Below are positions 43,647-52,652 of a DNA stretch of 64,000 nt, one piece after another. A program made the translations under genes and the position numbers. Origin of the DNA: Salinibaculum litoreum (GTDB taxonomy: Archaea; Halobacteriota; Halobacteria; Halobacteriales; Haloarculaceae); contig CP046868.1 of NCBI GenBank assembly GCA_009789175.1, forward strand, positions 1 to 64,000. Reading direction: 5' to 3'. How positions within the stretch are numbered: the first letter of the stretch is position 1; every line of letters starts with the position of its first letter. The notes beneath the pieces were generated by a model. That model worked only from the letters and a program-made list of their open reading frames with translations. It had not been told where the DNA came from and did no database searches.

Positions 43647-44410
43647 GTCTCCGCGCCGCCGGTATCGAACACGGATACGACGGGACCCCCGTCCTCCAGG
43701 GTGTTTCCCTGAACATCGATGCTGGCGAAGTCGTCGGGATCGTCGGCCCGTCGGGTGTCGGGAAGACGACGCTGTTGCGGATCCTGGCGCTGTTCGAACG
43801 GCAAGACGAGGGGACGGTAACGTACGACGGGACAGACGTCTGGACGGCGACCGAGAGCGAGCGTCTCGCGCTCCGAAGACGTATCGGGATGGTGTTCCAG
43901 GATGCGAGTCTCTTCGACGCCAGCGTGAGCCGGAACGTCGCGTACGGCCTCCGAGTGCGGCGCTCGTGGCGGGAACGACTGCGGAGCAGCGTCCGCGGGG
44001 CGGTCCGGAAGAACGGAACTCCAGACGCCGTCCGAGAGGCGCTCGACGTCGTTGGGCTCTCCGATAAGACAGACCAGCACGCCCCCTCGCTCTCCGGCGG
44101 CGAGGCCCAGCGCGTCTCGTTCGCCAGGGCACTGGCGTACGACCCGGACGTACTCCTGTTGGACGAGCCGACCTCCGACCTGGACCCACGTAACACGTCG
44201 GTACTGGAAGACGCGGTCCTGGCGGCCAGCGACCGGAACATCGGGGTGGCGGTCGCGACCCACGACATGCACCAGGCCCGGCGGATCGCAGACCGCGTCG
44301 CAGTGTTGCTCGACGGGCGCATAATCGAAGTCGGGCCGACAGAACAGGTGTTCGAGAACCCTGACGATATCCGCACGGCGAAGTTCGTCGATGGCGAACT
44401 GGTGTACTGA
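43643..44410 (+). CDS. tupC: Tungstate ABC transporter ATPase
   Basis: The 255-residue ABC ATPase starts at a GTG at 43643. It has Walker [10 protein letters not shown], the Q-loop region [20 protein letters not shown], signature [16 protein letters not shown], Walker [14 protein letters not shown] and H-loop ATHDMHQA. An insertion ([20 protein letters not shown], about 115-135) is unusual for the family. It is the third gene of the tup operon. Confidence 0.9.
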   Translation: MSLRAAGIEHGYDGTPVLQGVSLNIDAGEVVGIVGPSGVGKTTLLRILALFERQDEGTVTYDGTDVWTATESERLALRRRIGMVFQDASLFDASVSRNVAYGLRVRRSWRERLRSSVRGAVRKNGTPDAVREALDVVGLSDKTDQHAPSLSGGEAQRVSFARALAYDPDVLLLDEPTSDLDPRNTSVLEDAVLAASDRNIGVAVATHDMHQARRIADRVAVLLDGRIIEVGPTEQVFENPDDIRTAKFVDGELVY

Positions 44411-44414
44411 GTCT

Positions 44415-44516
44415 GGTACGGCAGACGAAGTGCCGGATTGACCGTTGGAACGGTAGGCGGACTGCCACTGGGACGGCAAGCGGACTAGTGGACCGACACC
44501 GGGACAGCAGACGGAC
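44415..44516. repeat. Four imperfect 17-bp repeats between tupC and modE-like gene
   Basis: Copies start at 44415, 44447, 44470 and 44500 with core GG(T/A/G)ACGGCAGACGGACT and variants. Spacing is 32, 23 and 30 bp. They lie in the 160-bp gap before the ModE-like regulator and could be operator sites or a decayed minisatellite. Confidence 0.5.
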
Positions 44517-44570
44517 TGGCACCGGAGACGCCAGCGATATGTACGGCGGCGCGGTACAGTCTCCGAAGGA

Positions 44571-45251
44571 ATGGAGCGGAGTTTCGAGACGCGGCTGACG
44601 GTCGACGGCGCGACGGTCGACGAGCGAGACGTCGAACTGCTCCGTGGTGTCGACGAACACGGGTCGATCCACCGCGCCTCGGGAGAACTCGGACGGTCGT
44701 ACGCCCGGATGCAACAGCGGATCGTCGACCTCGAAGCCGCCATCGGTCCCCTCGTAGACCGCCAGCGAGGCGGGGCTGACGGCGGCGGCAGCGAACTGAC
44801 GGAGAACGCCCGCTCACTGCTGTCGCGGTTCGACCGCCTCGAAGCGGCGTTTGCGGGCGTCGCCGCCGTCGAGGAGTCCGTGTTTTCTGGCCGGGTCGTC
44901 GAGCGGACAGGGGAACTGGCGACCGTCGATACCGACGCGGGACGGATCTGTGCGCTGGTGCCGCCGAACGTGACGGCAGTCGCGGTCAGCGTTCGCTCGG
45001 ATGCGGTCACGCTCACCGCGCCCGACGACACGCCGGCACCCACGGAAACGAGCGCCAGAAATCAGTTCACGGGGAGCGTTCTAACCGTCGGTGAAGGCGA
45101 AGCGGTCGCGAGCGTCGAGGTGGACATCGGCGCAGAAACGCCCCTGTTAGCGCTGGTGACCTGCGGTAGCGTCGAGAAACTCGGACTCGAGCCCGAACGG
45201 ACGGTCGTCGCATCGTTCAAGGCGACGGCGACCCGGGGCGTCTCGGAGTAA
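44571..45251 (+). CDS. ModE-like regulator with TOBE domains
   Basis: The 226-residue protein has an N-terminal ModE-type winged helix (about 15-90; RDVELLRGVDEHGSIHRASG, ELGRSYARMQQRIVDLEAAI) and C-terminal TOBE-like oxyanion-binding segments (about 105-220; VFSGRVVERTGELATVDTDA, FTGSVLTVGEGEAVASVEVD). ModE proteins bind molybdate or tungstate and repress transporter genes. Its place directly downstream of tupABC supports tungstate-responsive control of that operon. Confidence 0.85.
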   Translation: MERSFETRLTVDGATVDERDVELLRGVDEHGSIHRASGELGRSYARMQQRIVDLEAAIGPLVDRQRGGADGGGSELTENARSLLSRFDRLEAAFAGVAAVEESVFSGRVVERTGELATVDTDAGRICALVPPNVTAVAVSVRSDAVTLTAPDDTPAPTETSARNQFTGSVLTVGEGEAVASVEVDIGAETPLLALVTCGSVEKLGLEPERTVVASFKATATRGVSE

Positions 45252-45590
45252 CGCCGGAGCAAGGAAGTTCCGGTACGCCGATACCTATCGGTAACTACCC
45301 TTTCCGATATTGTTGAGGGCCCCCAGAACCGTTTTCACCGGAAACTAGGAGTGTCGGTGTCTCTCTTTCACGACACGTTCACGAACTGCCGTCCGACTTC
45401 ATATTTTCGCGAACTGGTACCCGACATGATAATCTCACGAACTGCGTTGCGATATCTCACTTCGTTCTCGGGCGATAGTTGAGATAGCTTCGGAACCGGT
45501 GGGGTTCCGGAGATTCCAATGCGTGGTACGTGCCCGCCATTATTTCAGAGGGGAACCGAGAGAGCCAGAACGCGGATGAGGCCAGATCGC
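45252..45590. other. Gap with a degenerate ORB-like site
   Basis: 339 bp without a gene. 45333-45365 reads TTTCACCGGAAAC followed by TAGGAGTGTCGGTGTCTC, close to the ORB type of origin B but with the central CGTGGTGTG altered. No partner site is obvious within the gap. Confidence 0.45.
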
Positions 45591-46214
45591 TCACGCGATA
45601 TCCCGGCTCGTGTCGACCGCAACCTCCTCGCCGAGGTCGAGTTTGATCGTCTCGTCGGCGGGGTCGCCGCCACGGAGTTTCGACACCCGCAGGAAGTTCT
45701 CGACGGAGTTACCCTTCACCGTCATCTCAAGTCTCCAGACCGCGTCGGCGATGGTGAGCGTCGTTTCGCGCAGCGCCGGTGCGTCCAGTCCGGTGCAGTG
45801 GAGCACGCCGACGCCCCCCGTGTTGACGAGATGTGTTTTGAACTGGTTCAGGAAGTTAACGTACCGGTTCCGCTCGCCGGTAGCTTCGAGCGGGTTCAGG
45901 GTATCGACGACCACGTTCGCCTGGCCGTCGACCTGCTGAACGACGCGGTTGGCGTTGTCGATAGGCGTGTCGATACCCGCGTACTGGACCGTGTAATCGT
46001 TGTTTCGAAGGCTTCGGTCCAGGTCGTCGCGAACGGCCGCTTCCGTGCGAAGTGTCGTGATATAGGCGGTGGGACGCTCCTCCATGAACTCGTGAAGCAA
46101 CGGCTCGCTCTGGCTGTCGGGGTCCGCGAGCAGTACCACGATACTGCCCGCGAACACACCGCCGCCGATGTTCCGGTCGATGGCCGTTACGCCGGTCGAG
46201 AGCCGTTTCGCCAT
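45591..46214 (-). CDS. RecA/KaiC-superfamily protein without Walker A
   Basis: The 207-residue protein starts like a KaiC/GvpD-type ATPase (LSTGVTAIDRNIGGGVFAGS, then IVVLLADPDSQSEPLLHEF), but the P-loop GxxGxGK(S/T) is replaced by ADPDSQSE. A Walker B-like strand NVVVDTLNPLEA remains. Related haloarchaeal proteins are often called HTR-like. Loss of the P-loop suggests a regulatory or scaffold role rather than ATP hydrolysis. Confidence 0.75.
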   Translation of the reverse strand: MAKRLSTGVTAIDRNIGGGVFAGSIVVLLADPDSQSEPLLHEFMEERPTAYITTLRTEAAVRDDLDRSLRNNDYTVQYAGIDTPIDNANRVVQQVDGQANVVVDTLNPLEATGERNRYVNFLNQFKTHLVNTGGVGVLHCTGLDAPALRETTLTIADAVWRLEMTVKGNSVENFLRVSKLRGGDPADETIKLDLGEEVAVDTSRDIA

Positions 46215-46577
46215 CGATGGCCTTTCACATCCGCGAGATATAACCGTGTCGACGGTTCACCGTTGTTATCGGCGTTCGGTTCGGATATATCGACATCCCC
46301 TTCTCGGGTAGTTTCGGGTCTTTGAGCGAGTGAGAGGCCCTACTAGCACTCGAAGAGATTCGTACAGGTGTCACAGTTGGTCAGTTAGTGTTTTGACCGG
46401 GAGACAGCGGAAACGGTGGTGTGTCTCGTACTGCCTTAACCAACGTTCGTTCGAAATGTTGGTTAAGAGTGCTTGCCGTATCCGCTCTGACTAGAACTCG
46501 GTGATCCAGCCACAGACACACACCGTGTATCCGCTGTTAGCTTCGGAGAACCCGTCCTCGACACCGTCGTTCCCGGG
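46215..46577. other. Gap with a pair of ORB-like sites
   Basis: 363 bp without a gene. 46403-46426 reads GACAGCGGAAACGGTGGTGT plus GTCT, a hybrid of the two ORB families. 46514-46536 (GACACACACCGTGTATCCGC plus TGT) faces it as an imperfect inverted copy about 90 bp away. The interval is not as AT-rich as in origin A or B. Confidence 0.5.
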
Positions 46578-47147
46578 TCACAGTTCAGAGAATGCGCTGT
46601 CGAAGTCCTCGTAGCGGGTCAAATCAGAGAGCAGACGGTCGAGACTGTCCCGAAGCTCTTCGGCCTGTTCGACCAGTTGTGCGTACTCGTCGCTCGCGGA
46701 CAGTTCCTCTTCGGTCAGTTCCGTCTCCAGCGTCGCTCGCTTCGACGCGACCGCGAAATACTCTTGTAGCTGTTCGCCGTAGTTGCTCCGTGCGATCATC
46801 GTCTCGACGGTTTGGACGAGTTCCGTCTCGGAGACGGGTTTCGTAACGTAGTCATCGAACTCCATGTCGATGATATCCATATCGGGATCGACCGCGGTCA
46901 GCATGACAACCCTGCAGTCGTGGCCGAGAGTTCGGACTTCTGTCAGTACGTCGTCACCAGGCATATCAGGCATCCGACGATCTAACAGCACCACGTCGAC
47001 ACCGCCGTCGACTGTCTCCAGAGCCTCGGCCCCGCTTTTCGCGGTGTGGACTGTGTACTCCTCGGCCAGCCACGTCGTGTACAGATCTCGCACCTGATCG
47101 TCATCGTCGACGACGAGTACAGTCGGCCGCGGAGAGCCCGGTTCCAT
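46578..47147 (-). CDS. HalX response regulator
   Basis: The 189-residue protein has a receiver domain with phospho-acceptor Asp56 (VVLLDRRMPDMPGDD), acidic pocket VVDDDD, VMLTAVD and the Lys in VTKPVS, followed by a HalX domain (about 130-189; EYFAVASKRATLETELTEEEL, read in two parts, and LDRLLSDLTRYEDFDSAF). HalX is a haloarchaeal helical output domain of unknown action. No histidine kinase lies beside it, so it is an orphan regulator. Confidence 0.92.
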   Translation of the reverse strand: MEPGSPRPTVLVVDDDDQVRDLYTTWLAEEYTVHTAKSGAEALETVDGGVDVVLLDRRMPDMPGDDVLTEVRTLGHDCRVVMLTAVDPDMDIIDMEFDDYVTKPVSETELVQTVETMIARSNYGEQLQEYFAVASKRATLETELTEEELSASDEYAQLVEQAEELRDSLDRLLSDLTRYEDFDSAFSEL

Positions 47148-47282
47148 GGCATCAATGATTATATCCTAAACAAATATTGTTTTCGCAAAGTGTGAACTTT
47201 ATTACCACTCATTCAAATATAGTCCTAGGTAAATAGAGTTACCATTTTCACCGGACGAAACTCTGTTCGGCCCGGGTTCGGC

Positions 47283-49103
47283 TTATTCGGCCGTTTCGGC
47301 GTCCTGTTCGCGTACACGGATTCCCTTCGCGGAGAGGTGTTGGACCTGTCGCTTCGCATAGTCCTCTTCGGTGGTCCCCCGCGTTGCGAGCACGTACACG
47401 AGAGCGTTGCCCGCCGGACGCATCGCACGACCCGCGCGCTGGGCACCCTGTCGGCGTGACCCGCCGAGACCGGACGCGACGAGTACGAGGTCAGCGTCGG
47501 GCAAGTCGATCCCCTCGTCGCCCACCCGCGAGATGACGAGCGTATCTCGCTTTCCGTGCCGGAACTCGGAGAGCAGTTTCTCGCGGCGAGCGTGGCGGGT
47601 CTCGCCACTGAGGAAGGGAACGTTCAGCGCCTCCGCGAGCGCATCGCCGTGGTCGAGATACTCGACGAATATCAGCGCCTTCGCGTCGCGGTGAGTCGCG
47701 AGCAGATGGCGAACTTCCCGGAGTTTAGCGGGGTTAGTCGCCGCTATCTGGCGGCGGTCGTGGCCGCTGGTGTTCGCGTGGTCCTGCTGTCGCTCGTCGG
47801 TGTCCCAGGGGACGTACCGTATCTCGACTTCGGGTTCCTGCACGAACCCGGCATCGAACAGCGAGTCCCAGTCGGTACCGATCGGCGGACCGATGAGCGT
47901 GAAGATGTCCTTCTCGCGGTCGTCCTCCCGGATTGGAGTCGCCGACAGGCCGAGGCGGTGTCTGGTCTGTAAGTCCGCGCTACGCCGATACACCGTCGCC
48001 GGCACGTGGTGCACTTCGTCGTACGCGATGAGTCCCCACTCGCGCTCGTCGAACAGCTGTCGGTGTCTGTCCATCCCTGCGGTTTGGTAGGTGGCGATCG
48101 TGACTGGCCGGATCTGCTTTTTCCCGCCGTGGTACTCGCCGATCTGGTCCGCGGTGAGCGTCGTTCGCGCGAGCAGTTCGTCGCGCCACTGGGTAGCGAG
48201 TTCCCTGCTCGGCACGAGTATCAGCGTCTCGCCGCCGACCGCCTCGAGTATCCCCATGGCGGCGACCGTCTTTCCGCTACCAGGCGGACCGACGAGGACT
48301 CCAGACTTCACGTCGGTGAACTCCCGAACCCACTCCCTCTGATAACCCCGAAGGTCGACGTTGAGATCGATATCCAGTTCGTCACCCTCGTCCAGATCGC
48401 GTTCGTCCTGTACAGGGTAGCCCGCTTCGTAGAGGATCCGCTTGACCGCCGCGACGCGCCCCTCCGCGACCCACGAGATGTCGTCGTCGATGGGCGCGCG
48501 CAGTTCGTCGTCGGTGAGTTTCTGGCGTGCGACGTTTCCCATCAGGTCGTCGCTCGCGGCTTCGAGGACGGTGTAGCCGTCCTCGTGGGTCCGCAGGGTG
48601 AACTGGTGGGCCCGCTTCCACTGGTCCTCGATCCACTCCTCGACGTGGGAAGAAGAGTTCGGGACGACCTGACGGACCGTTTGCAACAGGCCGGAAAGCG
48701 AGTCGTACGGCGCTTGCCAGATATCCTCGCGGCGGAGTTCGTACACGTATCCGCCTTCCCTGTTCGTGTCCGCGAGGTGTGCGAACTGCGACAGTTGCGC
48801 CCGCGTGAACTGCGTCGGGTTGTCGACGACTATCTCTCGACGTTCGGGGAAGAGCACGACTCGTTCTCTCTCCGCCACTGCCGCCCAGTCGGTCGGGAAC
48901 CAGATGACCGGGTCCGTCTCCACGTCGAGACGTTCGACATCGGACCCATCCGCGAGGGCCGCGAGGGCGTCGACGGCTTCGGCCTGCGAGCAGTCGAGCG
49001 TCTTCGCGACCTCGCTCGCCGTCACGACTGGACGGTCCGCGTCCTCTAACACGTCGTGGAACGCGTCGAGCGTCACCGCGTCGAAATCCGCTGAATCAGT
49101 CAC
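47283..49103 (-). CDS. Archaeal XPB/Rad25-type DNA helicase
   Basis: The 606-residue SF2 helicase has Walker A GPPGSGKT (272-279), DEVH (362-365), the motif III region LGLSATP and C-terminal motifs VEYLDHGDALAEAL, DTLVISRVGDEGIDLPDADL and QRAGRAMRP. XPB works in nucleotide excision repair and transcription in eukaryotes; archaeal homologues pair with the nuclease Bax1, which is not seen next to it. The N-terminal 240 residues include a wHTH-like start and a damage-recognition-like region. Confidence 0.92.
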   Translation of the reverse strand: MTDSADFDAVTLDAFHDVLEDADRPVVTASEVAKTLDCSQAEAVDALAALADGSDVERLDVETDPVIWFPTDWAAVAERERVVLFPERREIVVDNPTQFTRAQLSQFAHLADTNREGGYVYELRREDIWQAPYDSLSGLLQTVRQVVPNSSSHVEEWIEDQWKRAHQFTLRTHEDGYTVLEAASDDLMGNVARQKLTDDELRAPIDDDISWVAEGRVAAVKRILYEAGYPVQDERDLDEGDELDIDLNVDLRGYQREWVREFTDVKSGVLVGPPGSGKTVAAMGILEAVGGETLILVPSRELATQWRDELLARTTLTADQIGEYHGGKKQIRPVTIATYQTAGMDRHRQLFDEREWGLIAYDEVHHVPATVYRRSADLQTRHRLGLSATPIREDDREKDIFTLIGPPIGTDWDSLFDAGFVQEPEVEIRYVPWDTDERQQDHANTSGHDRRQIAATNPAKLREVRHLLATHRDAKALIFVEYLDHGDALAEALNVPFLSGETRHARREKLLSEFRHGKRDTLVISRVGDEGIDLPDADLVLVASGLGGSRRQGAQRAGRAMRPAGNALVYVLATRGTTEEDYAKRQVQHLSAKGIRVREQDAETAE

Positions 49104-49261
49104 TACCGACCGTTACGGCGGCGGAAACAAACGGCTTGCGGGTTGCGGCGACCGGACCCTACCGCGCTAATCGAGCGGGCACGGAGTGAGGTATCCTAGC
49201 GTGTAGTATCCCGAGATCGGACTGGATGTATCCGTAGCGTCCTCGGAAACGGGTTTGACTT

Positions 49262-49325
49262 CGGCTGTTCGACGGGGGCGTGACAGTCGGCTGTTCGACG
49301 GGGGCGTAACGACCGGCTGTTCGCC
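49262..49325. repeat. 26-bp tandem repeat, 2.5 copies
   Basis: Copies at 49262-49287 and 49288-49313 begin CGGCTGTTCGACGGGGGCGT, followed by a partial third copy at 49314-49325. They lie between the halocyanin gene end (49338) and the XPB gene start, in otherwise empty sequence. Confidence 0.85.
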
Positions 49326-49337
49326 TAGGTCACCTGC

Positions 49338-50006
49338 TCACCTGTACGCTGTGGGCTCGTTATCGGTCCGATCGCCTCGGGAAAACAGGAAGATCGCGAA
49401 GGCGATAGGCGAGAGGAACGCGGCGAGCATGCTAGCGCCGATCAACATCGTTTCGGTCGAACCCGTATTGCCGCCGTCTTCCTGTTCACCGTTCCCTCCC
49501 TCGTCGCCCTCCTGGTTACCGTTCGCCGCGGAGCCCTCGTCGACCTCGATGTCGCCGACGACGACAGCGCCTTTCATCCCAGTCTGTTGGTGGGGGGAAC
49601 AGAAGTACAGGTTGATACCCTCTTCTTCGAACGTCTGCGTGAAGGTAAACCCCTCCTCGTTGGTGAGTTCGCTCTCGAAATCGCCGTCTTGGTGAACGAC
49701 GTTGTGGCTCCCCGCACGCCACTCCCAGACTATCTCAGTCCCAGGGTCGACCCGGATAGCCGCCGGGTCGAAACCGAAGTTCCCGCCGTTCGCCTGGCTC
49801 CCAACGGTGACGGTCACCTGGTCGGTTCCGGTCTGGTCCTGAATTCCGTCGTAGTTGCCGACGTTCTCGAACCAGTTTCCGAAGCCGTCCTCCTGCGCTC
49901 GTGCCCGACCGGCCGCCGCTGGCGCGGCCGTTGCGATACCGGCCGCACCGGTCGCCTTGAGCAAATCCCTGCGGCCCATACCGCCGCGCGTACCGTTTTC
50001 GGTCAT
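49338..50006 (-). CDS. Halocyanin-domain copper protein, membrane-anchored
   Basis: The 222-residue protein has a Tat signal (GRRDLLKATGAAGIATAAPA) and a type-1 copper (plastocyanin-like) domain with ligands His101 (GSHNVVH), Cys136, His139 and Met144 (YFCSPHQQTGMKG). An acidic Gly/Asn/Glu-rich linker leads to a C-terminal membrane helix (LIGASMLAAFLSPIAFAIFL). It should carry electrons on the outer face of the membrane between respiratory complexes. The ATG at 50006 is chosen over an upstream in-frame start that precedes the signal by 22 codons. Confidence 0.9.
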   Translation of the reverse strand: MTENGTRGGMGRRDLLKATGAAGIATAAPAAAGRARAQEDGFGNWFENVGNYDGIQDQTGTDQVTVTVGSQANGGNFGFDPAAIRVDPGTEIVWEWRAGSHNVVHQDGDFESELTNEEGFTFTQTFEEEGINLYFCSPHQQTGMKGAVVVGDIEVDEGSAANGNQEGDEGGNGEQEDGGNTGSTETMLIGASMLAAFLSPIAFAIFLFSRGDRTDNEPTAYR

Positions 50007-50238
50007 GGTGTATCCCAAGATACGTGACGGGACACTAATACCGTCATCGGAATTCTCATACACTGGGAACATCGAGGTTCCTCAGCCTCGGAAGTAGCTG
50101 GGTTTCACACGCTGAAGCCGTCATATCCCACGGACTGGGAACGTCGGTCCGGTGCGATAGCCACTCCAACACAGCTCAGGAACCTCTCTGTATGGGTTCG
50201 AAGGGCCTCGGACGAGTTCACAACCGAGGTCGGAACAG

Positions 50239-50304
50239 CGGCTGGGCGTGGGGCATCGGGACCCGAAACGACGGCTGGGCGTGGGGCGTCGGGACCCAAA
50301 ACGA
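50239..50304. repeat. 33-bp tandem repeat, two copies
   Basis: Copies at 50239-50271 and 50272-50304 start CGGCTGGGCGTGGGGC and differ at two positions. The length is a multiple of three, so the surrounding open frame is kept (AAGRGASGPET then TAGRGASGPKT). Confidence 0.85.
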
Positions 50305-50510
50305 CGGCGGCGCACTCGGGTATTACCCCGGCAGATTTCGGATACGGATCGAACCCCAGTTCAGCCGATGACGCGGAACTGGATCCGTTCGAACTGGGCA
50401 CGAGAGACCGCAGGGAAGTGCTCTCAGAGCTGGTGAGTAATCGAGACGTACAGAACTACTGGTACAGATCTGCACCGACAGATGAAGCGTTGTGGGGGTT
50501 CTGGACGGCA

Positions 50511-50533
50511 TTTCACGGGAAACGTGGTGTGTT
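50511..50533 (+). repeat. ORB-like site downstream of second orc1
   Basis: Reads TTTCACGGGAAACGTGGTGT plus GTT, one base off the origin B consensus. It lies about 40 bp past the stop of the second orc1/cdc6 gene, on the far side from the main ORB cluster. Confidence 0.7.
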
Positions 50534-50574
50534 CTCCACTCTACTATTAGTCGTCTTGTGTTCTCAGCTTACTA

Positions 50575-51786
50575 TTAGTCGTCTTCCTGATCCGTCTCGA
50601 TGAGGACCTTCTTCACCACGTCGGGGTCTTCCAGAAGTTGGTGTTCCGTGTAACTTCCTTCGGCGCTTCCACCGCTACGCCGGGACTGTTCGAGGATATC
50701 GAGGAAGGCGTGTTCTTTCAGCAGGTCGCGGACGCGCCGGAGCGACAGCGGTTCCGACCCTTCCTGTCGGCAAACCTCTTCGTAAACGTCGTAGATGCGC
50801 GTAGTCCGAAACCCGTCAGCTTCCGGCTGGTTGAGCGCGAGGACGGCGAGTGCTTGCAAAACGTATCTGGAGTGAGGCGTCGAACCGCGGATGAGTTCGC
50901 GGAACCTGTCGGTTTCGGCCCGCTCTCGTGCCTGCACTACGAACTCCTCTCGGACCGTTTCGGACCCACCGGACTGGGCGATCTCGCCCGCGTACCGGAG
51001 GATGTCGATCGCCTTCCTGGCGTCGCCGTGTTCGCGAGCGGCGAGCGCCGCGGCGCGCGGTATCGTCGACGAATCGAGAACGCCGTCCCGGAAGGCGTCG
51101 CTTCGAGCTTCCATGATCGACCGAAGTTGCGTTGCGTCGTACGGCGGAAAGACGAACTCGCGTTCACAGAGACTGCTCTTGACTCGTTCGTCCATCCGGT
51201 CCTTGTACTTTATCTTGTTGCTGATACCAATGACACCGAGCTTACAGTGGTCGAGTTTGCCGGCCTCGCCTGCACGGGAAAGTTGCATCAGAATGTCGTC
51301 GTCGTCGAGCTTATCAACTTCGTCGAGGATGATCAGAACGACGTCGTACTGTTCGTCGAGCAGTCCCCAGAGGCGCTTGTAGTACGTCGACGTACTGAGA
51401 CCCTTGTCGGGGATCTTGACACCTGTCGAGTCGGGTTCGTTGAGCCTGCTCGCTATCGTTTGGACCGCCTGTGTCTCTGTACTGTCCTGCGCACAATCGA
51501 CGTATGCAAACGCCGCACCGATGCCCTCGTCACTTGCGACGCGGACGAGTCGCTGAGAGATGTGTTTCGCACAGAGGGATTTCCCAGTCCCGGTTTTGCC
51601 GTAAATGAGAACGTTGCTCGGGCTCTGGCCGAAAATAGCCGGGTTTACTGCGTTCGCGAGATCCGCGATTTCGTCGTCTCGGCCGACGATACGACCCTCT
51701 TCGGGGAGGTGATTGATCTCTAACAGTTCCTTGTTGGCGAATATCGGGTCCTCCCGTGTGAAGAGGTCGTCGGCAGATTCGGACAT
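50575..51786 (-). CDS. orc1: Orc1/Cdc6 origin-binding initiator (origin B)
   Basis: The 403-residue AAA+ initiator has Walker A GKTGTGKS (63-70), Walker B LIILDEVDKLDDDD (from 151), sensor 1 GVIGISNKIKYKDRM and a C-terminal winged helix (LSLRRVRDLLKEHAFLDILE). I start it at the ATG at 51786 (MSESADDLFTRED), since the longer form would be translated from an ORB at 51796-51817. That ORB overlaps its promoter, so it likely represses its own gene. It pairs with the ORB cluster up to 52710. Confidence 0.95.
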   Translation of the reverse strand: MSESADDLFTREDPIFANKELLEINHLPEEGRIVGRDDEIADLANAVNPAIFGQSPSNVLIYGKTGTGKSLCAKHISQRLVRVASDEGIGAAFAYVDCAQDSTETQAVQTIASRLNEPDSTGVKIPDKGLSTSTYYKRLWGLLDEQYDVVLIILDEVDKLDDDDILMQLSRAGEAGKLDHCKLGVIGISNKIKYKDRMDERVKSSLCEREFVFPPYDATQLRSIMEARSDAFRDGVLDSSTIPRAAALAAREHGDARKAIDILRYAGEIAQSGGSETVREEFVVQARERAETDRFRELIRGSTPHSRYVLQALAVLALNQPEADGFRTTRIYDVYEEVCRQEGSEPLSLRRVRDLLKEHAFLDILEQSRRSGGSAEGSYTEHQLLEDPDVVKKVLIETDQEDD

Positions 51787-51837
51787 AGTTGAGTTACACA
51801 CCACGTTTCCGGTGAAACGCACTTATAGTTATCCCGG

Positions 51838-51866
51838 GAGACACACACACCACGTTTCCGGTGAAA
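51838..51866 (-). repeat. ORB of origin B, long left copy
   Basis: Inverted ORB with a G-string-like ACACACACAC tail. It matches the site at 52478-52506 at nearly every base, including the flanking CC(A)AAACCC(C/T)A stretch. Confidence 0.85.
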
Positions 51867-52119
51867 TGGGGTTTTGGGTGGGGGTGGGGGAGCCGAAACG
51901 GGGGTTTTCGTTCATCGGAAACGAGGTCTGTTCATCAGAAAACTGCGTCAAACCACCGGAGTGAGAACTGATCAGTCCCAAACGCACGCTGTTTACCGGG
52001 TTTTTCTTGACAATGGCAGCGATTCACCGGAAACGTGGTGTGAGAACGCGACCGGAGACCGTCTCGAACTCGCGTAGGTTTCGTATTTGTGCTAGCACGT
52101 CCGTTACGAGAACTGCAAT

Positions 52120-52205
52120 GAAGCGCCGTAGGCCGAGACCGCTGTGAAAGACCGTAGGTCAATAGAGAACACCATAGGCCGTTTGAAACACCGTGGACCA
52201 CGACA
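52120..52205. repeat. Iteron-like short repeats inside origin B
   Basis: Four imperfect copies of a short word, (A/G)C(A/G)CCGTAGG(C/T)C, occur at about 52122-52133, 52147-52158, 52168-52180 and 52187-52200 with 20-25 bp spacing and intervening GA(A/G)A(C/G)A. They do not resemble the ORBs, so another protein may bind here. Confidence 0.5.
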
Positions 52206-52477
52206 CATACCCGGAAGCTCGTTTCAAGGAATCCACCCGTTGTCTAGAGTCACTGTCTGAGGGTTTCTTTCGAGTGGAAATGGAGTCAGTCAATCGACTA
52301 AAAGTCTCTTTTTTCTCTAAAATCGATTAAGTTAATGGACTGTAGGCTATGCAGGCACTTATAACCACTTGGTTAAGTCAGCTGAGGATATTGACAATAC
52401 CTAGAAGGTTTGCGATAGCTGCTTTCCATTTGTCCCTTGCATCGTGTCCACCCCACCCCGCCCCCGTCCAAACCCTA

Positions 52478-52506
52478 TTTCACCGGAAACGTGGTGTGTG
52501 TGTCTC
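52478..52506 (+). repeat. ORB of origin B, long right copy
   Basis: Forward ORB (TTTCACCGGAAACGTGGTGT then GTGTGTCTC), the mirror partner of 51838-51866 across the AT-rich region. Confidence 0.85.
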
Positions 52507-52623
52507 CGTGAGAAAGCGGCACGTGATTGTCTCGGTTTACAGGTACACTCCTGTCGATACTCGACTCGTCGATTCGTTGCTGTAGTAGCCGAGTCGGGAC
52601 ACCAGCACCGACGAAGATCCGCC

Positions 52624-52652
52624 TTTCACCGGAAACGTGGTGTGTGCGTCTC
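52624..52652 (+). repeat. ORB of origin B, third forward copy
   Basis: TTTCACCGGAAACGTGGTGT followed by GTGCGTCTC. Same orientation as the copy at 52478, 146 bp further out. Confidence 0.8.

Larger units (their letters stand above)
50007..50574. other. Gap with a startless acidic frame and one ORB
   Basis: A plus-strand frame from 50028 to 50603 stays open with haloarchaeal composition (for example ADDAELDPFELGTRDRREVL, SELVSNRDVQNYWYRSAPTD) but has no start codon before 50418. It may be a decayed gene. It includes two 33-bp repeats and an ORB of the origin B type at 50511-50533, near the 3' end of the second orc1. Confidence 0.4.

Noticed and set aside
47245..47262. ORB-like TTTCACCGGACGAAAC
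   Set aside because: Only the first half matches the origin B ORB, and the GTGGTGTG half is missing.
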